From assembly GCF_002754475.1 (NCBI RefSeq), contig NZ_PEFL01000003.1:248001-312000 (forward strand): a stretch of DNA of 64,000 nt, given 5' to 3'. The notes beneath the pieces were generated by a model, which was given only the letters and a program-made list of their open reading frames with translations, was not told where the DNA came from and ran no database searches. Each line of letters begins with the position of its first letter. Position 1 is the stretch's first letter. Source of the stretch: Comamonas sp. 26 (GTDB lineage: Bacteria; Pseudomonadota; Gammaproteobacteria; Burkholderiales; Burkholderiaceae_C). The position numbers and the translations under genes were made by a program. Positions 21,254 through 29,389 of the stretch are shown here, piece after piece.

Positions 21254-22696
21254 TTGAAGATCTTTCAGCGTGAGCAGCGCTCCCTCTTTGGCGAGATCCT
21301 CGACTGGATGCTCACGCCCCTGCTGCTGCTGTGGCCCGTCAGTCTGGCTCTGACCTGGCTGGTGGCACAGGGCCTGGCCAACAAGCCGTTCGACCGTGCG
21401 CTGGAGTACAACGCTCAGGCGCTGGCGCAGCTGGTCATCGTGCAGCGCGGCAAGGTGCAGTTCAATCTGCCGCAGTCGGCCAGCGAGATTTTGCGCGCCG
21501 ATGAGTCGGACACCGTTTTCTTTCAGGTCAGCGGCACCAAGGGCGAATATCTGGCCGGCGAGCGCGACCTGCCCCGTCCGCCCGTCGCGGAGGAAGATCC
21601 GCCCACCGGCACCGTGCTGCTGCGCGATGAGGAGTACAAGGGCATTGATTTGCGCGTGGCCTATATCTGGGTGCGCATGCCCCTGCCTGGCGAGCCCAGC
21701 GCGCTGGTGCAAGTCGCCGAAACGCGTGAAAAACGCAGCGTGCTGGCTACAGAAATCATCAAGGGCGTGATGCTGCCGCAGTTCGTCATCTTGCCGCTGG
21801 CGGCTCTGCTGGTGTGGCTGGCGCTGGCGCGGGGCATCAAGCCGCTGCATCGGCTGGAGGAGCGCATCAGAGCCCGCAAGCCCGAAGACCTCTCGCCCAT
21901 CAACCACAAGGATGTGCCGCTGGAGGTGGTGCCGCTGGTCGATTCGGTCAACGACCTGCTCCAGCGACTCGATGGCTCCATCGTCACCCAAAAACGCTTT
22001 CTGGCCGATGCGGCGCACCAGCTCAAAACCCCCCTGGCAGGTCTGCGCATGCAGGCCGATCTGGCCCAGCGCGAGGGCACGAATACCGAGGATTTGAAGC
22101 GTTCGCTGGCGCAGATCGGCCGCTCATCCATGCGCGCCACCCACACCGTCAACCAGCTGCTGGCACTGGCGCGCGCCGAAAGCGCCGTGCCCGCCATGCA
22201 GGGCTGCAATCTGGTGCGCATCGTCACCGATGTGTTTCAGGACTGCCTGCCGCGCGCCATGGACAAGCATATTGACCTGGGTTACGAGGGCGCCAGCGCC
22301 AGCACGCCCGGCGTCTGGCTCAATGGCAATGCCACGCTGCTGACCGAGCTGGTGCGCAACTTGGTGGACAACGCCATTAACTACACGCCATCAAGCAGCG
22401 AACACCCCGGCATGGTCACCGTGCGTGTGCAGGCCGATCACTTTGGTCAGGTGCTGCTGCTACAGGTGGAAGACTCTGGCCCCGGCGTGCCGCAGTCTGA
22501 GCGCGAGCTGATTTTTCAACCCTTTTACCGCGCGTTGGGCACCGAGGCCGATGGCTCAGGACTGGGCCTGCCCATCGTCATGGAAATCGCACGCCAGCAT
22601 GGTGCGCAGGTGCTGCTGCAGGACACCAGACCCGGCCACACTCCGCCGGGCGCGCTGTTTACCGTGCGTTTCAAGGCCATGCCCGGACAGCGCTGA
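21254..22696 (+). CDS. Sensor histidine kinase (TctE-like)
   Basis: 480 residues: a membrane helix at 20-38, a periplasmic sensor of about 125 residues, a second helix near 170-195, then HisKA with H255 (DAAHQLKTPLAGLR). The HATPase domain has N box ELVRNLVDNAINYTP, VEDSGPGVPQSERELIFQPF and GSGLGLPIVMEIARQHG. The start is TTG at 21254, which gives MKIFQREQRSLFGEILDWML, the usual TctE-like N-terminus; the ribosome site is weak. A family B repeat separates it from its response regulator. Confidence 0.9.
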   Translation: MKIFQREQRSLFGEILDWMLTPLLLLWPVSLALTWLVAQGLANKPFDRALEYNAQALAQLVIVQRGKVQFNLPQSASEILRADESDTVFFQVSGTKGEYLAGERDLPRPPVAEEDPPTGTVLLRDEEYKGIDLRVAYIWVRMPLPGEPSALVQVAETREKRSVLATEIIKGVMLPQFVILPLAALLVWLALARGIKPLHRLEERIRARKPEDLSPINHKDVPLEVVPLVDSVNDLLQRLDGSIVTQKRFLADAAHQLKTPLAGLRMQADLAQREGTNTEDLKRSLAQIGRSSMRATHTVNQLLALARAESAVPAMQGCNLVRIVTDVFQDCLPRAMDKHIDLGYEGASASTPGVWLNGNATLLTELVRNLVDNAINYTPSSSEHPGMVTVRVQADHFGQVLLLQVEDSGPGVPQSERELIFQPFYRALGTEADGSGLGLPIVMEIARQHGAQVLLQDTRPGHTPPGALFTVRFKAMPGQR

Positions 22697-22761
22697 ACAG
22701 TGCTGCTCAGCCCTTATGCGCCCAATTGGCAGTGACCCGAGTAGCGGAAATTGCGTATTCC

Positions 22762-22777
22762 GTAACTAAACAGTTAC
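22762..22777. promoter_or_regulatory. Palindrome in the binding-protein promoter
   Basis: GTAACT-AAAC-AGTTAC is a perfect inverted repeat 97-112 bp upstream of the Bug/TctC-like start. It is a candidate site for the adjacent OmpR-type regulator or another factor. Not tested. Confidence 0.35.
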
Positions 22778-22873
22778 CCTAGAATGAATTTCACTATAGG
22801 TTGTGCCGTGAGTCAGCGCTAGCGCTCTTCGGATGTAATCAATTTGGAATCACCGGATCCTGGGAACATTTTC

Positions 22874-23851
22874 ATGCAACGTCGCCATTTCATCTGCTCC
22901 GCCACCGCTGCGGCCATCGCCTCTTCTTTCTCCGGCCTGAGCATGGCGCAGGAGGCATCACGCCCACTGCGCATCGTCGTGCCCTTCCCTGCCGGTGGCC
23001 CTACCGACATGGTGCCACGCAACATGCAGGACGTGCTGATCAAGCTGCTGGGCGGCCAGCCCGTGGTGATTGAAAATAAGGCCGGCGCAGGCGGCTCCAT
23101 CGGCATGGCCGAAGTGGCACGCACCACCGACGGCGTGACCTTCGGCATCGCCACCCTGTCCACCCACGGCGTGAACCCTGCCGTGTTCAAGAAGCTGCCC
23201 TACGACGCGATCAAAGACTTCGTCGGTGTGACCGAGATCGTCAAGGCACCCGGTGTGCTGGTGATCAACCCCAAGCTGATTCCTGCCAAGACCTTTGCCG
23301 AATTCGTGGCCTACCTGAAGGCCAACCCCGGCAAGGTGTCCTATGCCACGCCTGGCAACGGCACCATCGGCCACATGTGGGGCGCCCAGTTCCTCAAGAG
23401 CACGGGCACCGAGATGCACCACATCCCCTACCGTGGTTCCGCTCCGGCCATCAACGACGTGCTGGGCGGCCAAGTGCCCGTGTATTTCGACCAAGTGAAC
23501 TCTTCTCTGCCTCACATCAAGTCGGGTAAGGTGCGTGCGCTGGCCGTGTCCTGGCATGAACGCCTGGATGTGCTTCCCGATGTGCAGACCTATGCGCAAG
23601 CCGGTCACCCCGATCTGAACGAGCCATCCTGGTTTGGTCTGGTGGCCCCCAAGAACACGCCCGCCGCGCAAGTGGATCGCGTGCAAAAGGCCATCATCGC
23701 TGCACTCAAGGACCCAGCCGTCAAGCAGCGCATGGCTGATCAAGGCCTGTACCCTTCGGGCACATCGAGCGCCGACTTCACCAAGCAGATCGCCAGCGAA
23801 GTGACCAAAATGAAGAAGCTGGCTGCTGCCTCCAATATTCAGATGGATTAA
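22874..23851 (+). CDS. Bug/TctC-family tripartite tricarboxylate binding protein
   Basis: 325 residues with a signal peptide (MQRRHFICSATAAAIASSFS, cleavage near SMAQ-EASR). Bug motifs are PLRIVVPFPAGGPTDMVPRN, QPVVIENKAGAGGSIGMAEV and HIPYRGSAPAINDVLGGQV. It binds a carboxylate in the periplasm. Its place behind a TctDE-like regulatory pair, 177 bp downstream with its own promoter region, suggests that pair controls it. Membrane components are not nearby. The start at 22874 fits the signal peptide better than 22844. Confidence 0.9.
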   Translation: MQRRHFICSATAAAIASSFSGLSMAQEASRPLRIVVPFPAGGPTDMVPRNMQDVLIKLLGGQPVVIENKAGAGGSIGMAEVARTTDGVTFGIATLSTHGVNPAVFKKLPYDAIKDFVGVTEIVKAPGVLVINPKLIPAKTFAEFVAYLKANPGKVSYATPGNGTIGHMWGAQFLKSTGTEMHHIPYRGSAPAINDVLGGQVPVYFDQVNSSLPHIKSGKVRALAVSWHERLDVLPDVQTYAQAGHPDLNEPSWFGLVAPKNTPAAQVDRVQKAIIAALKDPAVKQRMADQGLYPSGTSSADFTKQIASEVTKMKKLAAASNIQMD

Positions 23852-23855
23852 AAAC

Positions 23856-23893
23856 AGGAGCTGCTTGCGCTTGTCGCAACTGCTTTTGAGAAC
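23856..23893 (+). repeat. Partial family B repeat, copy 5
   Basis: GGAGCTGCTTGCGCTTGTCG then CAACTGCTTTTGAGAAC matches the first half of family B and degenerates after it. It is followed directly by a terminator hairpin. Confidence 0.45.
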
Positions 23894-23921
23894 AAAAAGG
23901 CCTGCATCTGCAGGCCTTTTT
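23894..23921. terminator. Bidirectional terminator
   Basis: AAAAAGGCCTGCA (23894-23906) and TGCAGGCCTTTTT (23909-23921) form a perfect 13-bp stem with a 2-nt centre. It has A- and T-tracts on the two sides and lies between the convergent TctC-like gene and the SPOR-like gene. Confidence 0.88.
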
Positions 23922-23941
23922 ACGCTGACAGCTATCAAAAA

Positions 23942-24787
23942 TTACTTTGAGCAAGCCTGCAACGCTCTGGGCAGCAGGTTCTTGCCCACCAGCAGCGCCA
24001 CATCGTTCCTGAAGCTGGCTGTGGCCTTGGGCAGGCGCAGCGCATAGGTGGTCACTTCGGGGCGCTCCTGCACCACACGCGCGGTGCGCACGCCCTGGCG
24101 CGCAAAGCTGGCCAGTTGGCGCTGTGCCGCTTCTTCTGTAGAGAAGCGACCCAGCGACAGGCCTGGCTCCAGACTGCCGCCTGCGCGGTCAAAGTCGATG
24201 TTCATCAGGCGCAGTTCACCGCGTTTGCGGTCCAGAAACTCGGCATCGGGGAACTTGCCCATGTAGACCATCCAGCGGCCGTTCTGGTGACTGGGCACCA
24301 GCTCCCACTCGCCCTTGGCTTTGCTGGCCAGCGCGCGGCGAATGCTGTCGGCCTGACCTTCTTCAATATTGCCGGCCTGATAGCAGGTCTCGGGCTCCTT
24401 CGCCGCCTTGGCTTCCTTCAGCTCTTTCGCTTCTTTAGCCTCTTTGGCTTGCTTGGCCTCCTTGGCCGCTAAAGCAGCAGCCTCTGTCTTGCCGTCTTTG
24501 GCCTCGGGTTTGGCTTCTTGCTCGGGCTCTGGCTTGGGGGCAGGTGCGCTGTCGTCCACCACAGGCGGCTCAGCTTCTTGAGGTGCAGACTCGGAAGGCT
24601 CGCTGCTCTTGTCCTGCGGGGCATCCTGCTTTGGCAGCACCAGCGCATCGGGCTTGATCTGCTCTTGCGCACGCTGCGGCTCGGACTGCACTTCCGGAGC
24701 CAGCCCCATGCTGGCCAGATAGCCGTGGCTCCACATGTAGTAGCCCGCGTTACCCAGCAGCAGCAGCAAGAAAATGATTCTCAGCAT
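23942..24787 (-). CDS. SPOR-like domain membrane protein
   Basis: 281 residues: an N-terminal membrane helix (MLRIIFLLLLLGNAGYYMWS), then a long Pro/Glu/Ala/Lys-rich linker (about 35-130) with EAK/KEAK repeats, and a C-terminal domain of about 140 residues resembling a SPOR-type fold. SPOR domains bind peptidoglycan stripped of stem peptides at the septum. The domain assignment is from overall pattern and repeated beta-alpha segments (WMVYMGKFPDAEFLDRKRGE; LSLGRFSTEEAAQRQLASFA), so it is moderate. The gene lies 21 bp downstream of birA on the same strand. Confidence 0.7.
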   Translation of the reverse strand: MLRIIFLLLLLGNAGYYMWSHGYLASMGLAPEVQSEPQRAQEQIKPDALVLPKQDAPQDKSSEPSESAPQEAEPPVVDDSAPAPKPEPEQEAKPEAKDGKTEAAALAAKEAKQAKEAKEAKELKEAKAAKEPETCYQAGNIEEGQADSIRRALASKAKGEWELVPSHQNGRWMVYMGKFPDAEFLDRKRGELRLMNIDFDRAGGSLEPGLSLGRFSTEEAAQRQLASFARQGVRTARVVQERPEVTTYALRLPKATASFRNDVALLVGKNLLPRALQACSK

Positions 24788-24808
24788 AAAACTCCCTCGA
24801 ATGCCGTC

Positions 24809-25639
24809 TTAATTTTGCAGCGGACTGCTAGCCGGGCGCACGCTGATTTCAGAACTGGTCACCGCCTGCAGGCCCGTGGCTGTGCGCACCATGAAGCCGC
24901 CATCCGCCGCCACACCTTCGGCCATGCCGCTGGTGCCGTCGCTCAGATTCACCTCTCGGCCTGCCAGCAGGTCGCGCTGGGCAAAGCGGCGCAGCAAGGG
25001 CGCAAAGCCGTGCTGGGCAAAGGCCTGCACCTCAGCCACCAGCGCCGGCAGTATGCAGGCCAGTGCTGTGGGGGCGTCCAGCGCCATATCCAGCTCCTGC
25101 AAACAAGCCGGGGCCGTGCGCATGCCGTCGCCGGGGCGCGAGCGCACATTGATGCCAATGCCAATCACCACATAGCGCGGCGCACTCATATCGTGCTGGT
25201 GGGTGCCGACAAAACTGGCGGTCTCGATCAGAATGCCGGCCAGCTTGCGGTCGCCTTCCAACCACAGATCGTTAGGCCATTTGATGCCGATCTTGGGCGC
25301 ACGCCCTGCTGCGGGCAGGCGGGGCTGCAGGCTCTCGGCCACGCTCACACCCACAGCCAGCGACAGGCCCGACCAATCCTTGGGTGCCAGCGGCAAACCC
25401 AGAGAGAACATCAGCGAATCGCCCACGCCACTGACCCAATTGCGCCCCAGCCGTCCACGGCCTTGCGTTTGCTGCTCTGCAATCAGGAGTGCCGGATCGG
25501 TCAATCCATCACGCGCACGGCGCATGAGTTCAGTGTTGGAGGAATCGATGCTGGGCAGCACCTCGACCGTAAAGCCCGGTAACTGCGGTGCAATCGCTTC
25601 CCACAAAGCTTCGGCATTCCAGTGAATCGGCTGAGTCAT
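24809..25639 (-). CDS. birA: Biotin-[acetyl-CoA-carboxylase] ligase, monofunctional
   Basis: 276 residues. It activates biotin as biotinyl-AMP and attaches it to the carrier lysine of carboxylases. Motifs are the GRGRLGRNW biotin loop, IKWPNDLWLEGDRKLAGILIE, and a small C-terminal SH3-like domain. It begins directly with the catalytic domain, so it lacks the N-terminal helix-turn-helix of E. coli BirA and should not repress biotin genes. A coaX gene, often next to birA in related bacteria, is absent between it and the SPOR-like gene. Confidence 0.93.
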   Translation of the reverse strand: MTQPIHWNAEALWEAIAPQLPGFTVEVLPSIDSSNTELMRRARDGLTDPALLIAEQQTQGRGRLGRNWVSGVGDSLMFSLGLPLAPKDWSGLSLAVGVSVAESLQPRLPAAGRAPKIGIKWPNDLWLEGDRKLAGILIETASFVGTHQHDMSAPRYVVIGIGINVRSRPGDGMRTAPACLQELDMALDAPTALACILPALVAEVQAFAQHGFAPLLRRFAQRDLLAGREVNLSDGTSGMAEGVAADGGFMVRTATGLQAVTSSEISVRPASSPLQN

Positions 25640-25687
25640 TTCTTCTATCCAAATCTAAAAACTGGCGCACCCTACGTAAGGGATGCC

Positions 25688-25767
25688 GAGCAAGAGCCGC
25701 CTCGCGGCGAAGGCATCGTCCCCCTCCCGAAGAGAGAGGGGGAAGGCGCAAGGCGCCTCAGGGGGAG
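25688..25767 (-). repeat. GC-rich palindromic intergenic repeat, family A, copy 3
   Basis: It holds GAGCAAGAGCCGCCTCGCGG, GTCCCCCTCCCGAAGAGAGA and GGGGGAAGGCGCAAGGCGCC, then TCAGGGGGAG. The end abuts the stop codon of the SET-protein gene. Arms CCCCCTC/GAGGGGG and GGCGC/GCGCC can fold. Confidence 0.72.
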
Positions 25768-26271
25768 TTACTTCCCCTCCGGCATCGGCGGTCTCCAGCC
25801 CCGCTTGGGGGCCAGCATGGTGCCCCGGCAGTCGGCTGCACCGCAATAGCAGGCGTATTCGGCCTTGAGCTTGGCGGTGTAACGCTCTTCCACCATCAGG
25901 CCGTAGTCGTAGTTCAGCTCCTCGCCCACCGTAATATTGCGCAGCGCCACGATGTAGACACGGCCATCCATCTCGTCGGTATAGCAATTGGGCGCGCAGC
26001 TGTGGTTGATCCAGCGTGCGGAATTGCCCTTGTGCGTGGCGTCAATCACACGTTCATCATCGACCTGAAAATAAAAGGTGTGATTGGGCTGGCTGGGGTC
26101 ATGCGGGTGGCGGTCCTGGGCCTGCTGCCAGTCAATGACCTCTCCCACATACTCAATAATGGTTTCGCCCTCCGCAATATCCTGCACGGCGAAAACGCCT
26201 TTGCCGTGCACGCCGGAGCGTCTGGCCTGTATACGGCGGCCTGTTGATGGTGCCAAGGATGTGCGGGGCAT
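25768..26271 (-). CDS. SET-domain lysine methyltransferase-like protein
   Basis: 167 residues forming a compact SET domain. An N-terminal strand (GVHGKGVFAVQDIAEGETII) is followed by the SAM/pseudoknot motifs NHSCAPNC and GEELNYDYG, and a post-SET zinc cluster CYCGAADCRG. Bacterial SET proteins transfer methyl groups to lysines; the substrate is unknown, though eukaryotic relatives modify histones. I prefer the Met at 26271, with AGAGA upstream, over one at 26298. It is divergent from topB, whose C-terminal tail is Lys-rich. Confidence 0.85.
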   Translation of the reverse strand: MPRTSLAPSTGRRIQARRSGVHGKGVFAVQDIAEGETIIEYVGEVIDWQQAQDRHPHDPSQPNHTFYFQVDDERVIDATHKGNSARWINHSCAPNCYTDEMDGRVYIVALRNITVGEELNYDYGLMVEERYTAKLKAEYACYCGAADCRGTMLAPKRGWRPPMPEGK

Positions 26272-26290
26272 GTTTTCTCTGATACTTTGA

Positions 26291-26321
26291 ATATGCACAC
26301 ATGTGCGCGTACGCGCGCGTG
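26291..26321. other. Alternating purine-pyrimidine tract (Z-DNA-prone)
   Basis: Thirty-one consecutive bases alternate purine and pyrimidine, with CACATGTG and GCGCGTACGCGC palindromes inside. The tract lies in the divergent region between the SET gene and topB. Such sequences can adopt Z-DNA under negative supercoiling. Seen directly; function is speculative. Confidence 0.6.
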
Positions 26322-26388
26322 AGAAGCGAATTGTATGAGCCTGAGCACATGTTCAGACTCAGGTGGTTAATGACGACGAGAACACACA

Positions 26389-29328
26389 ATGAATAAAACC
26401 CTGGTGATTGCAGAAAAGCCTTCTGTCGCACAGGACATCGTCCGTGCGCTGACCCCTGTGGCAGGCAAGTTCGAGAAACACGATGACTATTTCGAATCCG
26501 ACAACTATGTGGTGACCAGCGCGGTCGGCCACCTGGTTGAGATTCAGGCGCCCGAGGAATTTGACGTCAAGCGCGGCAAATGGAGTTTTGCCAATCTGCC
26601 GGTCATTCCCCCGCGCTTTGACTTGAAGCCTGTGGACAAGACCAAGACCCGCCTGAACGCCGTGGTCAAGCAGGCCAAGCGCAAAGACGTCACCCAGCTC
26701 ATCAACGCCTGTGACGCGGGCCGCGAAGGTGAGCTGATCTTCCGCCTGATCGAGCAATACGCCGGTGGTGCCAAAGGCAGCCTGGGCAAGCCCGTACAGC
26801 GCCTGTGGCTGCAGTCGATGACGCCTCAAGCCATTCGTGACGGCTTCAACAACCTGCGCAGCGATGCACAGATGCAGGGCCTGGCCAGCGCCGCGCGCAG
26901 CCGCTCTGAAGCCGACTGGCTGGTGGGCATCAATGGCACGCGTGCCATGACGGCCTTCAACTCGCGTGATGGCGGCTTCTTCCTGACCACCGTGGGTCGC
27001 GTGCAGACGCCAACGCTGTCGCTGGTTGTGGAGCGCGAAGAAAAAATCCGCAAGTTCGTCAGCCGCGACTATTGGGAAGTGCACGGCACGTTCAACGCGC
27101 AGGCCGGCTCCTACCTGGGCAAGTGGTTCAACCCGCAGTGGAAGAAGAGCGACGACGCTGAAAGCCGTGCCGACCGCCTGTGGAACAAGGCCGAGGCCGA
27201 TGCCATCTCCGCCGCCGTGCAGGGCAAGCCCGCAACAGTGACAGAAGAAAGCAAGCCCACATCGCAAGCCTCGCCTCTGCTGTTCGACCTGACCAGCCTG
27301 CAGCGCGAGGCCAACGGCAAGTTCGGCTTCTCGGCCAAGACCACGCTAGCACTGGCCCAGAGCCTGTATGAGCGCCACAAGGCCCTGACCTACCCACGTA
27401 CCGATTCGCGCGCCCTGCCCGAAGACTATCTGCCGGTCGCAAAGCAGACCTTCGACATGCTGGCTACCAGCGGCATGCGCCATCTGGCTCCGTTTGCCCA
27501 GCAGGCCATCAACGACAACTACATCCGCCCTACCAAGCGCGTGTTTGACAACAGCAAGGTGTCGGATCACTTTGCCATCATCCCCACGCTACAAGCTCCC
27601 TCGGGCCTGTCTGAGGCCGAACAGAAGCTGTACGACCTGGTCGTGCGCCGCTTCATGGCCGTGTTCTTCCCCAGCGCTGAATACCAGGTCACCACCCGCA
27701 TCAGCAAGGTGCAGCAGCACTCCTTCAAGACCGAAGGCAAAGTGCTGGTCAAGCCGGGCTGGCTGGCCATTTACGGCAAGGAAGCCGCAGCTGAAGTCGA
27801 AGACGCAAAGGAAGGCGACAAGGGCCAGCCCCTGGTGGCCGTGCAACCGGGCGAACAGCCCCGCACCGACCACGCCGATGTGAAGGCCCTGAAGACCAAG
27901 CCCCCTGCCCGCTACTCTGAAGCGACTCTGCTGGGTGCCATGGAAAGCGCCGGCAAGCAGATCGACGACGAAGAGCTGCGCAGCGCCATGCAAGAAAAGG
28001 GTCTGGGTACGCCAGCCACGCGCGCATCCATCATCGAAGGCCTGATTACTGAAAAGTACATGCTGCGCGAAGGTCGCGAGATGATCCCCACGGCCAAGGC
28101 CTTCCAGCTGATGACACTGCTGCGCGGCCTGGAAGTGGAAGAGCTGTGCCGCGCCGACCTGACCGGCGAGTGGGAATACAAGCTGTCGCAGATGGAAAAG
28201 GGCGAGCTGTCGCGTGAAGCCTTCATGCAGCAGATCAAGGCCATGACCGAGAAACTGGTCAAAAAGGCCAAGGAATACGACCGCGACACCATCCCCGGTG
28301 ACTACGCCACGCTGGCCACGCCCTGCCCCAACTGCGGCGGCGTGGTCAAGGAAAACTACCGCCGCTACGCCTGCACGGGTGCCACAGGTGCCAGCGAGGG
28401 CTGCGGCTTCTCGTTCACCAAGTCGCCTGCGGGCCGTACGTTTGAAACCGCCGAGGCAGAGCAACTGCTGCGCGAGCGCCGCATCGGCCCGCTGGAAGGC
28501 TTCCGCTCCAAGGCGGGCTGGCCCTTCACGGCAGAAGTGGCCATCGTGCACGACGAAGAAGCCAAGAACTACAAGCTGGAATTCGACTTCGGCGACGACA
28601 AGGACTCCGAGGACACCGGCGAGATCGTGGACTTTGCCAGCCAGCAGTCCCTGGGCCCCTGCCCCAAGTGCGGCTCGCCCGTGTTTGAGCATGGCGCCAA
28701 CTACGTCTGCTCCAAGGCCGTGCCTACGCTGGATCAGGCCACGCCTAGCTGTGACTTCAAGAGCGGCCAGATCATCCTGCAGCAGCCCATTGAGCGCGAG
28801 CAGATGACCAAGCTGCTGCAGACCGGCAAGACCGATCTGCTGGAGAAATTTGTCTCCAACCGCACACGCCGCAACTTCAAGGCCTTCCTGGCCTGGGATG
28901 GTGCTGCTGGCAAGGTGAACTTCGAGTTCGAGCAGCGCGAGAGCAAGTACCCTGCACGCAAGACGGCTGGTGCAACTGCTACAAAAACAACAGCTGCGGC
29001 CGCAAAGAAGACGGGCGCTGCAGCCAAAAAAGTCGCGACAAAAACCGCCACTAAAACGGCGGCAGCCAAGACCCCTGCGGTCAAAAAGCCCCGCACCGTC
29101 AGCGCCACGCTGCAGCCCAGCGCTGACCTGGCAGCCGTGATTGGCGATGCAGCCACTTCGCGCCCCGAAGTCATCAAAAAGCTGTGGGATTACATCAAGG
29201 CCAACAGCCTGCAAGACGCCAAGGACAAGCGCGTCATCAATGCCGACGCCAAGCTCAAGCCGGTGTTTGGCAAGGATCAGGTCAATATGTTTGAGCTGGC
29301 TGGCATCGTGGGCAAGCACGTGAGCTGA
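26389..29328 (+). CDS. topB: DNA topoisomerase III with C-terminal SWIB domain
   Basis: A 979-residue type IA topoisomerase, which relaxes and decatenates DNA through a 5'-phosphotyrosine. It has an N-terminal Toprim domain (VIAEKPSVAQDIVRAL; CDAGREGELIFR) and catalytic Y335 (LTYPRTDSRALP). Two zinc-ribbon-like motifs follow (CPNCGG...; CPKCGS...). A Lys/Ala/Thr-rich stretch like histone H1 lies near 860-905 (TAAAAKKTGAAAKKVATKTA), then a C-terminal SWIB domain (EVIKKLWDYIKANSLQD... through FELAGIVGKHV). E. coli TopB has 653 residues, so the extra length is in these C-terminal modules. Confidence 0.95.
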   Translation: MNKTLVIAEKPSVAQDIVRALTPVAGKFEKHDDYFESDNYVVTSAVGHLVEIQAPEEFDVKRGKWSFANLPVIPPRFDLKPVDKTKTRLNAVVKQAKRKDVTQLINACDAGREGELIFRLIEQYAGGAKGSLGKPVQRLWLQSMTPQAIRDGFNNLRSDAQMQGLASAARSRSEADWLVGINGTRAMTAFNSRDGGFFLTTVGRVQTPTLSLVVEREEKIRKFVSRDYWEVHGTFNAQAGSYLGKWFNPQWKKSDDAESRADRLWNKAEADAISAAVQGKPATVTEESKPTSQASPLLFDLTSLQREANGKFGFSAKTTLALAQSLYERHKALTYPRTDSRALPEDYLPVAKQTFDMLATSGMRHLAPFAQQAINDNYIRPTKRVFDNSKVSDHFAIIPTLQAPSGLSEAEQKLYDLVVRRFMAVFFPSAEYQVTTRISKVQQHSFKTEGKVLVKPGWLAIYGKEAAAEVEDAKEGDKGQPLVAVQPGEQPRTDHADVKALKTKPPARYSEATLLGAMESAGKQIDDEELRSAMQEKGLGTPATRASIIEGLITEKYMLREGREMIPTAKAFQLMTLLRGLEVEELCRADLTGEWEYKLSQMEKGELSREAFMQQIKAMTEKLVKKAKEYDRDTIPGDYATLATPCPNCGGVVKENYRRYACTGATGASEGCGFSFTKSPAGRTFETAEAEQLLRERRIGPLEGFRSKAGWPFTAEVAIVHDEEAKNYKLEFDFGDDKDSEDTGEIVDFASQQSLGPCPKCGSPVFEHGANYVCSKAVPTLDQATPSCDFKSGQIILQQPIEREQMTKLLQTGKTDLLEKFVSNRTRRNFKAFLAWDGAAGKVNFEFEQRESKYPARKTAGATATKTTAAAAKKTGAAAKKVATKTATKTAAAKTPAVKKPRTVSATLQPSADLAAVIGDAATSRPEVIKKLWDYIKANSLQDAKDKRVINADAKLKPVFGKDQVNMFELAGIVGKHVS

Positions 29329-29345
29329 TCACCGCTGGCACCCGC

Positions 29346-29384
29346 AAAAAAGCCCGTGCAGCTTCTAGCTGCATGGGCTTTTTT
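29346..29384. terminator. topB terminator
   Basis: AAAAAAGCCCGTGCAGC, a TTCTA loop and GCTGCATGGGCTTTTTT form a 17-bp stem with one G-U pair and a T-run. It lies between convergent topB and the monooxygenase gene and can serve both. Confidence 0.88.
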
Positions 29385-29389
29385 ATGGA

